Program-made: the position numbers and the translations under genes
From: Elusimicrobiota bacterium
Lineage (GTDB): Bacteria > Elusimicrobiota > Elusimicrobia > Elusimicrobiales > UBA9959
Assembly: GCA_003500765.1 (NCBI GenBank)
Contig: DNQL01000052.1
Coordinates: 1-5,801 of the forward strand
Direction of reading: 5' to 3'
Length of the DNA: 5,801 bases
In this document: in pieces, positions 1 through 5,668 of the stretch
How positions within the stretch are numbered: the stretch's first letter is position 1
Layout of the letters: every line of letters starts with the position of its first letter
The notes under the pieces: generated by a model
Seen by the model: only the letters and a program-made list of their open reading frames with translations
Database searches by the model: none
Told to the model about the DNA's origin: nothing

Positions 1-433
1 CGAGCACGGCGGCCACCGCCCACGGGTAGACCCAGCCCGCCAGGCCCAGGGCCAGCATCAGCACCGACAGCAGGCCAAAACCGGCCCCGGCCGAAAAAAC
101 GACCTCTTCAAGGAGGGACCGGAAAGAGAAACCGCCCAGCCGCAGCAGAAGGCGCCCGGGGGCGAAGCACGCGAAAAGAAAGAGCGCGGCGGCCGAGAGA
201 TTGAACAGGTGGGAGGGGAGGACCGAAAGCAGGGAGCCGAAGTACTGAGAGGGGGAGAGCAGTTCCGGCAGCGAGCCGAACCCGAACCAGAAACGTCCGT
301 AATATCCGGTGAGGACCCAGCCGGACCACAGGAGGCAGGCGCCCCACGCCGCCCACCAGGGGAAGCGGGGCCGGGCCTTCGCCTCGGGAGGCGCCGGCGC
401 GGCCGCCCGCACCTTCCTGTTCTTCTTTCCCAT
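1..433 (-). CDS. Polytopic membrane protein, N-terminal part (cut by window edge)
   Basis: The frame is open from ATG at 433 to base 1 (144 codons), and the C-terminus lies outside the window. The protein starts with a short basic, Ala/Pro-rich cytoplasmic tail (Lys/Arg at residues 3, 4, 6, 7 and 9). At least three hydrophobic segments follow, near residues 26-44, 76-93 and 113-133, and a fourth begins at about 136. The segments are rich in Trp, Leu, Phe and Gly. The stretch with RLLLRLGG (94-101), an acidic pair (109-110) and then a Gly/Ala/Leu helix resembles the start of large multi-pass proteins such as GT-C-type glycosyltransferases, but no catalytic motif is present in this part, so that is only a resemblance. 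The start lies 10 nt after the stop of the upstream gene with no clear Shine-Dalgarno, which suggests translational coupling as the fourth gene of the operon. Third codon positions are strongly GC, as expected for real coding sequence. The product family is not identified. Confidence 0.8.
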   Translation of the reverse strand, partial: MGKKNRKVRAAAPAPPEAKARPRFPWWAAWGACLLWSGWVLTGYYGRFWFGFGSLPELLSPSQYFGSLLSVLPSHLFNLSAAALFLFACFAPGRLLLRLGGFSFRSLLEEVVFSAGAGFGLLSVLMLALGLAGWVYPWAVAAVL

Positions 434-443
434 CGCGGCCGGG

Positions 444-1568
444 TTACTTTTCCAGGACTTCGATGTTCGCCCGGGGGACGGTGAGTTTGGTCCCGTCGGA
501 GAGCTGCACTTCCAGCACGCGCACGTGGCTCTCGCTGGCGCACTTGGTCAGTTCCGGCGGCAGCGACAGTACCGTCCCTATTATCCCGAAGTGCGGCTCG
601 CGGATGATGCGCACCGGGTCGCCGGGCTCTATCCAGCCGCGGCCTTCCTCGCGCTTGCATTCCTTGACGTCCTTCGGGTAGCCGGGGACTATGATCTCCG
701 GGCGCATGACGCCGGCGCGGATCTGCGTGGCGCCGCTGACGCTGGCGCTCTCGCCGTTGCGGGAGGCCAGCAGCTTGAAGGTGTACTCGGCCATCGGTAT
801 CAGGCCGAAACCCTCGGTGACGATGAGGGTGACGCCGATCTTCTCCGTTCCGGTCACCGCGACGCCTATGTCGTAGCCGAGGATCTGGCGCAGGTCCCGG
901 TCGTGTATGCCGCCGACGACGATGGCGTGGACGCCGGCCTCTATGGCGCGCTTGATCGTGGCCAGGCCCGCGTGCTTGCCGCCTATGACGATCTTTCCCT
1001 TATGCTCGTCCTTGATGTGTTCCGGGGTGAGCTCCTCGTCGGGAGTCTCGACGGCCATCGCGATGGGGCCGTTGGTCTCGCCCCCGATGCCGAAGATGCC
1101 CTGGATGAAAGTGCCCTCGGTCTCTACGGTCACTCCGAAGTTAGGGTGGACCTCCACCACTTTGCCCTGGATATAGGACTGCAGCGGCAGCACCTTCGGG
1201 GGCTCGCGCAGCAGCATCTGGCCCGTTATGTCGGAGACGCTGTCAACGGTGCCGTTTATCGGCGATTCCACCGTGGTCTTGAACCACTTTATGAGCGGCT
1301 TGTTCTCGGCCAGGATCTCGCCTTTCTTCACCTGGTCGCCCGGCTTCTTCAGCAGGAAAGACGGTATCTCCCCGGCGGTCACCGAGAGGCGGTTGGCTAT
1401 ATTGACCGGGAAGACCTTGCCGGGCAGTTCGGTCTGCGCGACGATGTCCGTGGAGGCGACCTTCTGCCCTTCCGCGGCGAGGACCATGCCGGGGATGGGG
1501 AGCACCCGCCGCTTGCGCAGCACGGTGCAGGGTATGACTTTAAGTCCGGGGGTGTATGCGTGAGCCAT
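444..1568 (-). CDS. GlmL-associated protein with lipoyl-like barrel and C-terminal KOW-like segment
   Basis: This is a 374-residue soluble protein of unknown function. Three parts can be read. Residues about 45-120 look like a barrel-sandwich (biotinyl/lipoyl-type) fold: KKPGDQVKKGEILAE (74-88) is the usual 'GD-V-KG--L' hairpin, and ESPINGTVDSV (101-111) is the usual 'SP--G-V' return strand. Residues about 130-165 (YIQGKVVEV, then GVTVETEG) add more small beta strands. Residues about 190-295 look alpha/beta with Gly-rich turns (GKIVIGGKHAG 191-201, AIVVGGIHDRD 215-225, GVAVTGTEKIGV 235-246), loosely like DRTGG or Rossmann-type domains. Residues 313-372 (IEPGDPVRI 313-321, then GIIGTV 328-333, and a final beta-rich stretch) match the KOW pattern of NusG and ribosomal protein L24. 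No lipoyl-lysine motif of the standard kind, signal peptide or membrane segment is seen. ATG at 1568 has TAAGGAG 5 nt upstream and lies 25 nt after glmL, so it is the third gene of the operon. A structural or adaptor role beside GlmL is inference. Confidence 0.9.
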   Translation of the reverse strand: MAHAYTPGLKVIPCTVLRKRRVLPIPGMVLAAEGQKVASTDIVAQTELPGKVFPVNIANRLSVTAGEIPSFLLKKPGDQVKKGEILAENKPLIKWFKTTVESPINGTVDSVSDITGQMLLREPPKVLPLQSYIQGKVVEVHPNFGVTVETEGTFIQGIFGIGGETNGPIAMAVETPDEELTPEHIKDEHKGKIVIGGKHAGLATIKRAIEAGVHAIVVGGIHDRDLRQILGYDIGVAVTGTEKIGVTLIVTEGFGLIPMAEYTFKLLASRNGESASVSGATQIRAGVMRPEIIVPGYPKDVKECKREEGRGWIEPGDPVRIIREPHFGIIGTVLSLPPELTKCASESHVRVLEVQLSDGTKLTVPRANIEVLEK

Positions 1569-1573
1569 AAATT

Positions 1574-1580
1574 CTCCTTA
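1574..1580 (-). promoter_or_regulatory. Shine-Dalgarno site of the KOW-like gene
   Basis: TAAGGAG on the minus strand lies 5 nt before ATG at 1568, inside the 25-nt gap after the glmL stop. It fixes the start of the 374-residue protein and shows that this gene has its own ribosome loading site although it is co-directional and close to glmL. Confidence 0.8.
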
Positions 1581-1593
1581 GGTCGATCCGCTC

Positions 1594-3387
1594 TCAGGCC
1601 GGGTACATCTCCATGGCCTTGTACCACTTGTTGAGTTCCGCTATCCGCTTGGCGTGGGCCTTGGGCAGCTCGAAGGGCCTGCCGCGGCCGTCGAGGATCA
1701 GGCCCACCTGGCCGCCCTCGCATTTCGCCTCCCGGGAATTGCCGGGACCCGCGCCGACGTCGAAGCCCTTGGCGGGCTTGAGCGTAAGCTTTCCCTTCGT
1801 CTGTTCGAAAGGAAGGTGGAGCAGCTCGCCGAAGCGCAGCGTGCCGGACGCGGGCTTGCCGCCTTCGGGCACCAGTTCCCAGTCAAGTATGTTCGCGCCT
1901 TCCTTGGCGAGGCCCTTGGGTGCCACGCAGGTGCCGAGCCGGACCAGGCAGTCGTGGTAGAACACGTCCAGCGCGGCCTTCTCGCTTATCTGCGACAGCA
2001 CGCCCAGGTGCGGCATCATGAAGATGGAGTCCACGGCGAACATCGTGACGCCCTCGGGCTGGTAGGCGTCTATCATCATCATCATGGACTGCGTGCGGCG
2101 GGGGGAGTGGGCCAGGATGCCGCCGGAGCCGATTATGTAATCGAGCTGCATCAGGCTGATGAGGCTCTGGCCGCTGGAGGTCTGGTCGAAGGCGTCGGAG
2201 ATGGAACGCTCCTGCTGGACGCCCTTCAGGCCGACGGCCAGCGCCTTATGCTGCTCGAAGGCCAGGCGCAGCGCCTCGCGGCTGACGGCGTGCTCCACCT
2301 GCAGCTCCTCCACCGTCTGCGGTATGGTGGTGGGCCGTATCATCTTGTTCTTGAGCCGGTTGCGCAGGTCCTGCTCCTCTATGTCGAAGGGCAGCCAGCG
2401 CAGCAGGTTGGGCAGCCCGGCCTCGGCCATCACGTTCGAGATGGAATAGCTCATGCCGAGGTTGGCGCTGACCGTGCGGTTGAACACCCCGCTGAAGACG
2501 CTGAAAACGTCGGTAGTGGCGCCGCCGATGTCCACGGCCAGCACGTTGAAATCGTTGGCCTTGGCGAACTTCTCGGTCATCGTGCCGACGGCCGCCGGGG
2601 TGGGCATGATGGGCGCGCCCACCATCTTCATCAGGCGCGGGTAGCCGGGGGCCTGCTGCATCACGTGCTCGAGGAAGATGTCGTGTATCTTGTGGCGGGC
2701 CGGCATCAGGTTCTCGCGCTCCAGCACGGGCCGCAGGTTCTCGGTCACTATCAGCGCGGTCCTGTCGCCCAGGATCTCCTCTATCTGCCCCTGGGCCTTG
2801 TTGTTGCCCGCGTAGATGACCGGCAGCTTGTAGGAGGCGCCCAGGCGCGGCTTGGGATCGGCCGCCTTGAGGAACTGCGCCAGTTCGACGACGTGCGTCA
2901 CGGTGCCGCCGTCGGTGCCGCCGGAGAGCAGCATCATGTCCGGGCGCAGCTGGCGGATGCGCTCTATCTTCTCGTGGTCGGCGCGGCCGTCGTTGGAGGC
3001 CAGCACGTCCATTACTATGGCGCCGGCGCCCAGAGCGCAGCGCTGGGCCGATTCGCCGGTCATGGCCTTGACGGCCCCGGCCACCATCATCTGCAGGCCG
3101 CCGCCGGCGGAGGAGGTGGAGACGTAGACGTCCACGCCGGTGTTCCCGTCGGCGGGGGTGATTATCCTCTCGCCGTCGAGTATCTTGCGGCCGGAGAGCT
3201 CCTCGACCTCGGTTATAGCGTTGAGCACGCCCTTGGTGACGTCCTCGAAAGGGGCCTCTACGGTGGTGGGGGCCTCTCCGCGGAAGGTCTGGCGGTAGGT
3301 GTCGCCCTTCTTCTCGATGAGGATGGCCTTGGTCGTGGTGCTGCCGCAGTCGGTGGCGATGATTATCCGGGGTTCTTTATTTTCCAT
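1594..3387 (-). CDS. glmL: Glutamate mutase L family ATPase (MutL/GlmL, ASKHA fold), long form
   Basis: This 597-residue protein belongs to the MutL/GlmL family, unrelated to the mismatch-repair MutL. Family members are actin/Hsp70-like ATPases thought to load or reactivate the coenzyme-B12 glutamate mutase (GlmES) in the cytoplasm. The ASKHA signatures are visible: phosphate-1 loop with ATDCGSTTTK (11-20), the family block STSSAGGG (90-97), LLSGGTDGG (153-161), phosphate-2 loop AVDIGGATTDVF (284-295) and adenosine-type loop IIGSGGILAHSPR (418-430). PEGVTMFAVDS (444-454) and MPHLG (458-462) follow. Clostridial GlmL is about 460 residues. This protein carries roughly 100 or more extra C-terminal residues, beta-rich, with GGQVGLILDGRGRPFELP at 558-575. 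A run of four Met (435-438) is encoded by tandem ATG triplets. ATG at 3387 has GGAG 6 nt upstream, and the start overlaps the preceding gene by 11 nt, pointing to translational coupling. No mutase subunit gene is in the window, so the client protein is unknown. Family assignment is firm; the role as a mutase chaperone here is inferred. Confidence 0.94.
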   Translation of the reverse strand: MENKEPRIIIATDCGSTTTKAILIEKKGDTYRQTFRGEAPTTVEAPFEDVTKGVLNAITEVEELSGRKILDGERIITPADGNTGVDVYVSTSSAGGGLQMMVAGAVKAMTGESAQRCALGAGAIVMDVLASNDGRADHEKIERIRQLRPDMMLLSGGTDGGTVTHVVELAQFLKAADPKPRLGASYKLPVIYAGNNKAQGQIEEILGDRTALIVTENLRPVLERENLMPARHKIHDIFLEHVMQQAPGYPRLMKMVGAPIMPTPAAVGTMTEKFAKANDFNVLAVDIGGATTDVFSVFSGVFNRTVSANLGMSYSISNVMAEAGLPNLLRWLPFDIEEQDLRNRLKNKMIRPTTIPQTVEELQVEHAVSREALRLAFEQHKALAVGLKGVQQERSISDAFDQTSSGQSLISLMQLDYIIGSGGILAHSPRRTQSMMMMIDAYQPEGVTMFAVDSIFMMPHLGVLSQISEKAALDVFYHDCLVRLGTCVAPKGLAKEGANILDWELVPEGGKPASGTLRFGELLHLPFEQTKGKLTLKPAKGFDVGAGPGNSREAKCEGGQVGLILDGRGRPFELPKAHAKRIAELNKWYKAMEMYPA

Positions 3388-3718
3388 TTTTCTCTCCGTT
3401 CTTCTCTCCGGCCGGGGGGTCTTCCGGCTCGAGCCTCTCGATTAGGTAGGAAACCGCGTTGGGGTTCTCCAGCATGGCGACTATCTTCTGCGCTTCCTCT
3501 TTCTTGAAGAGGATGGTGATGAAGGGCATCAGGAAGACCAGCGCCTGCGAACTTATATTGTGGACGGGGCGGCTGCTCTCCACGGCCAGCGCCGCTACCT
3601 GGCCCAGGGACCGCTCCCTGATCTTGGCGGCGATCTTTTCAAGCAGGGCCTTTTCCTCTTCCGTAACGGGCTTAGCGGAAGGCAGGCTGAAAGCGTTTTT
3701 CCAGAAAGGGTCCGTCAC
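3377..3718 (-). CDS. Small helical protein, first gene of the glmL operon
   Basis: This is a 113-residue protein with no function I recognise. It is predicted to be mostly helical: a charged helix at about 18-50 (EEEKALLEKIAAKIRER), a conspicuous hydrophobic or amphipathic segment at about 56-71 (SSQALVFLMPFITILF) after the turn RPVHN (50-54), another helix at 72-97, and a polar tail of two GEKN repeats. The hydrophobic stretch is short and contains Pro, so it is more likely a buried or interaction helix than a true membrane anchor. The chosen start is GTG at 3718, with GGAGG motifs 3 and 11 nt upstream. An in-frame GTG at 3730 would give 117 residues, but it abuts GGAG with no spacing and lies only about 9 nt from the predicted transcription start, so it is less likely. 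The gene overlaps glmL by 11 nt, which makes a shared task with the ATPase (partner or adaptor) a reasonable inference. Confidence 0.85.
   Translation of the reverse strand: MTDPFWKNAFSLPSAKPVTEEEKALLEKIAAKIRERSLGQVAALAVESSRPVHNISSQALVFLMPFITILFKKEEAQKIVAMLENPNAVSYLIERLEPEDPPAGEKNGEKNGK
3388..3411 (-). repeat. 12-nt tandem near-repeat encoding GEKN-GEKN
   Basis: Two 12-nt units of the form GGAGARAARAAY (3400-3411 and 3388-3399) lie back to back at the 3' end of the small helical gene. They encode two Gly-Glu-Lys-Asn units and give two GGAG motifs just upstream of glmL. The copy nearer glmL is the one correctly spaced for its start codon. A replication-slippage origin is likely. Confidence 0.7.
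3394..3397 (-). promoter_or_regulatory. Shine-Dalgarno site of glmL within the upstream gene
   Basis: GGAG on the minus strand lies 6 nt before the glmL ATG (3387) and inside the last codons of the small helical gene. It is the second copy of a 12-nt near-repeat; the first GGAG lies 12 nt further upstream at 3406-3409. It supports the ATG at 3387 and translational coupling of the two genes. Confidence 0.75.
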
Positions 3719-3745
3719 AAACCTCCGCACCTCCGGCGCGTCATA

Positions 3746-3774
3746 ATATTAGAAAATAACATCCGATGCCGCAA
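3746..3774 (-). promoter_or_regulatory. Predicted sigma70-type promoter of the glmL operon
   Basis: On the minus strand TTGCGG (3774-3769, -35) is separated by 17 bp from TAATAT (3751-3746, -10). An overlapping TATTAT (3748-3743) is a closer -10 match but would sit 20 bp from the same -35. Transcription would begin near 3739, giving a leader of about 20 nt before GTG 3718. This is the only AT-rich island in the divergent region, which strengthens the call. The -35 half is weak (3 of 6 consensus bases). Confidence 0.55.
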
Positions 3775-3785
3775 CCCCCGTGGAA

Positions 3786-3828
3786 GCGGCCGGGCCGGGG
3801 CGGCAGGGCGGGAGGTGTAACCGGCCGC
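3786..3828. repeat. 8-bp inverted repeat between the divergent promoters
   Basis: GCGGCCGG at 3786-3793 and CCGGCCGC at 3821-3828 are perfect inverted copies separated by 27 bp. They lie between the outward-facing -35 boxes, 11 bp from the minus-strand one and 4 bp from the plus-strand one. The position suits a regulator binding both arms, but the sequence is pure G/C in a GC-rich region, so coincidence is possible. Confidence 0.35.
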
Positions 3829-3832
3829 AGGC

Positions 3833-3861
3833 TTGAAAATCCGGGAGTCGTCAGCTATACT
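3833..3861 (+). promoter_or_regulatory. Predicted sigma70-type promoter of the surface-protein gene
   Basis: TTGAAA (3833-3838, -35) and TATACT (3856-3861, -10) are separated by exactly 17 bp. Each box is a close match to the sigma70 consensus. Transcription would start near 3868, giving a leader of about 52 nt before ATG 3920. The same TTG could be misread as a start codon of a longer frame, but it is better explained as the -35 element. Confidence 0.72.
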
Positions 3862-3906
3862 TTTACAAGGCGGGCGGAAGGGGTCATCCTTTTCAACTCA
3901 AAGGCC

Positions 3907-3911
3907 GGAGG
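3907..3911 (+). promoter_or_regulatory. Shine-Dalgarno site deciding the ATG at 3920
   Basis: GGAGG (extending to GGAGGG) ends 8 nt before ATG 3920. It places the true start 29 codons inside the longest open frame, just before the hydrophobic N-terminal segment. Confidence 0.8.
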
Positions 3912-3919
3912 GCTATTTT

Positions 3920-5614
3920 ATGAAAGGCAGGAACGAGGCGGTCAACTGGAAGATGGTGCTGATACCCGTGGCCGTGCTTAGCGTGGCTTTCGCGGCCGGG
4001 ACAAAGTTCTTCTTCGGCGACGGGCAGCAGCCGGCGGCCCCGGCGACCGCGGCCATAGACTTCGGCACGGGCGGCGCCGCCGAACCGGAAGAGCTGGCGT
4101 CCAGGAAAATATCGGTCTCGCCCGGAAGCCAGGGGTCCTCCCTGGACATGTTCCAGGAGGTCAACAAGGACTACTCCGCGGACTCCGCGAAAAGGCCCGC
4201 GGCGGCTTCCGGGAAACTGGCCCGGGCCTCTTCCGCCTCTCCTTCGGCCGCGGCCGGGGGCGTGGACGCTTATGACCAGTACGCCAGGGCGCAGATGGGG
4301 GACCTGGAAGCTCCCGCCGCGCCGCAACTGCCTAACGGGCCGGCTCCGTGGATGAAGGGCGCTCCCGGCACGGGCTCCCCCGGGGACCCCGCTCTGTCGC
4401 TTAAGACCGCGGTTGGTTCCTCGGGCCCGGAGAGCAGGAAATCGCTCGCCTCCTCGCGCAATTTCGGCAGGTCCGCTTTCTCCTCCGGAAGCGGGCAGGC
4501 GATCGGCAGGGACAAGCTTGGCTCGGCCAGGAACGCGGACTTCGCCCAGGGGTCGAACGCCGGCTTTTCAGCGAACACGGTAGAGAACTCCCGGACCGGC
4601 TCTCCCGGTTTCGGAGAGGAGGGTAGCGGCGGAGGCCTTTCGTCGGGAGGGGGAGGTTCTTCCGCAGGCGGCGGCTCGTCCTCGGCCGGCGATTCCGCGG
4701 GCGGCTCCATGGGCGGGCCCCTGACGACGCAGCAGAAGGAAAAACCTTTCCCCTTTCTCGCGGTATGGCCTAACCAGGTGCATTTCGGCACGATAAAGAG
4801 GTACGAGACGTCCTACAGGGTCGTCTCCGTAATGAACACGGGCGGCGCGGGCCTCCGGATAAAAAAGGTCTCCAACCTGGACCCCGACGCCCCTTTCGGT
4901 CTTTCCAACAACACCTGCGACAACAAGAACCTCGGGCCCGGGGAAAGCTGCTCTTTCCGCGTAAAATTCAGCCCCGTGGGGATAAAGGACTACACCTCTG
5001 GTTTCGAGATAGAGACCGACAACAACGACCTGAACTCCTACTACACCGGACTCATCGAGGTGAAGGGAGTTTCCGTCTATAACTACTGGGCGTACCTGCT
5101 CAGGTACAACCGGCTCAGCGGCACGCTCGGAAAGGCCAGCTTCGGCCAGATGGGAGCGGGGGCTTCCAGCACGCAGAACATCTACGTTATCAACACCTCG
5201 GACACGGAATGGCGCGACATAAAACTGGACAAGAGCGGGCTGCCGGCCGCCTACTCCGTCACCTCAGAGAACTGCACCGGCAAGACCTTCGGCGCCTGGG
5301 GTTACTGCCACATCACGGTAAAGTTCTCTCCCGACGACGACAACGTGCGCAGCCTCAACCGCAAGTACGGTAAATACAACACCGTCAACATAAACACAAA
5401 GGCCGCCGGGCTCAACGCCAGCCCGCGCTACCCCGAGGTCATCGAGAGCCTGAACTTCTCCGTGCCCAAGGGAGTCATAAAGCTGAAGGGCAGGGGCGGG
5501 ATATTCAACAGGCAGTTCTACGACAGGGCCACCGTCGCCGTGGAGGGAGAGGCCTGCTCCAAGTTCCCGGTCAAAGGCGTTTTGAAATCCGGAAGGTACT
5601 GGTACTTCAGGTAG
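3920..5614 (+). CDS. Membrane-anchored surface protein with two Ig-like (choice-of-anchor D type) domains
   Basis: This 564-residue protein is probably exported and held in the cytoplasmic membrane by its N-terminus. Residues 1-11 are short and basic, and 12-28 (MVLIPVAVLSVAFAAG) form a single hydrophobic helix. That suits an uncleaved N-in anchor, though cleavage near 25-27 cannot be excluded. Residues 33-270 are low-complexity (Ala, Ser, Gly, Pro), ending in an almost pure Gly/Ser run at 235-266, and look like a flexible stalk. Two beta-rich repeats follow, about 280-385 and 400-525. In each, Cys-x10-Cys is followed at once by a strand ending in V-K-F-S-P (C333/C344 and C452/C463), the pattern of ASH/HYDIN-like 'choice-of-anchor D' Ig folds, where the Cys pair may form a disulfide. 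A basic tail with one further Cys (C546) ends the protein. The gene has its own promoter, ribosome site and terminator, so it is monocistronic and divergent from the glmL operon. Ligand and role are unknown; scaffold, adhesin or envelope-spanning functions are possible. Confidence 0.85.
   Translation: MKGRNEAVNWKMVLIPVAVLSVAFAAGTKFFFGDGQQPAAPATAAIDFGTGGAAEPEELASRKISVSPGSQGSSLDMFQEVNKDYSADSAKRPAAASGKLARASSASPSAAAGGVDAYDQYARAQMGDLEAPAAPQLPNGPAPWMKGAPGTGSPGDPALSLKTAVGSSGPESRKSLASSRNFGRSAFSSGSGQAIGRDKLGSARNADFAQGSNAGFSANTVENSRTGSPGFGEEGSGGGLSSGGGGSSAGGGSSSAGDSAGGSMGGPLTTQQKEKPFPFLAVWPNQVHFGTIKRYETSYRVVSVMNTGGAGLRIKKVSNLDPDAPFGLSNNTCDNKNLGPGESCSFRVKFSPVGIKDYTSGFEIETDNNDLNSYYTGLIEVKGVSVYNYWAYLLRYNRLSGTLGKASFGQMGAGASSTQNIYVINTSDTEWRDIKLDKSGLPAAYSVTSENCTGKTFGAWGYCHITVKFSPDDDNVRSLNRKYGKYNTVNINTKAAGLNASPRYPEVIESLNFSVPKGVIKLKGRGGIFNRQFYDRATVAVEGEACSKFPVKGVLKSGRYWYFR
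4622..4717 (+). repeat. Gly/Ser-rich low-complexity linker segment
   Basis: These codons encode residues 235-266 of the surface protein, made of about 80 percent Gly and Ser with a few Ala. The DNA is a series of GGN, TCN and AGC codons with imperfect short repeats, and it would be prone to slippage. It separates the disordered stalk from the first Ig-like domain. Confidence 0.75.
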
Positions 5615-5636
5615 GAGCCGGGGGCTACCCCGCAGG

Positions 5637-5668
5637 AAAGCCCGTCCGCGGACCGGACGGGCTTTTTT
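5637..5668 (+). terminator. Intrinsic terminator of the surface-protein gene
   Basis: A perfect 12-bp stem (5637-5648 with 5654-5665) closes a 5-nt loop (CGGAC), and the T-tract runs 5663-5668. It begins 23 nt after the stop codon at 5614. A small 5-bp GC hairpin (5619-5632) lies between. Read on the minus strand the same stem is followed by only three T, so it would be a weaker terminator for the convergent gene. Confidence 0.92.

Noticed and set aside
58..660. A 200-codon minus-strand open frame across the end of the KOW-like gene
   Set aside because: It is very rich in Arg, Pro and Ser and overlaps two better-supported minus-strand genes in another frame. The true membrane-protein frame has hydrophobic segments and proper codon bias.
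309..1634. A 441-codon plus-strand open frame antisense to the KOW-like gene
   Set aside because: Its product is Ala/Gly/Asp/Leu/Arg-rich with no recognisable domain, while the minus frame has clear domain patterns, a ribosome site and operon context.
2070..2085. Tandem CAT triplets, possible simple repeat
   Set aside because: It is only about four units, encodes four Met in a core region of glmL, and is in frame. It is not a meaningful microsatellite.
1654..3507. A 617-codon open frame antisense to glmL
   Set aside because: It is the mirror of a GC-rich coding frame whose third positions are G or C. The product is a His/Gly/Ala/Leu-rich composition with no domain, and it spans across gene ends of the real operon.
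3605..3620. Perfect 6-bp hairpin CAGGGA-CCGC-TCCCTG inside the small helical gene
   Set aside because: There is no T-tract, and the site lies in the middle of a coding region. It is within what is expected by chance in GC-rich sequence.
4270..4791. A 173-codon minus-strand open frame opposite the Gly/Ser linker
   Set aside because: It is Pro/Glu/Ser-rich, the expected antisense reading of Gly/Ser/Ala codons, with no start signal or context.
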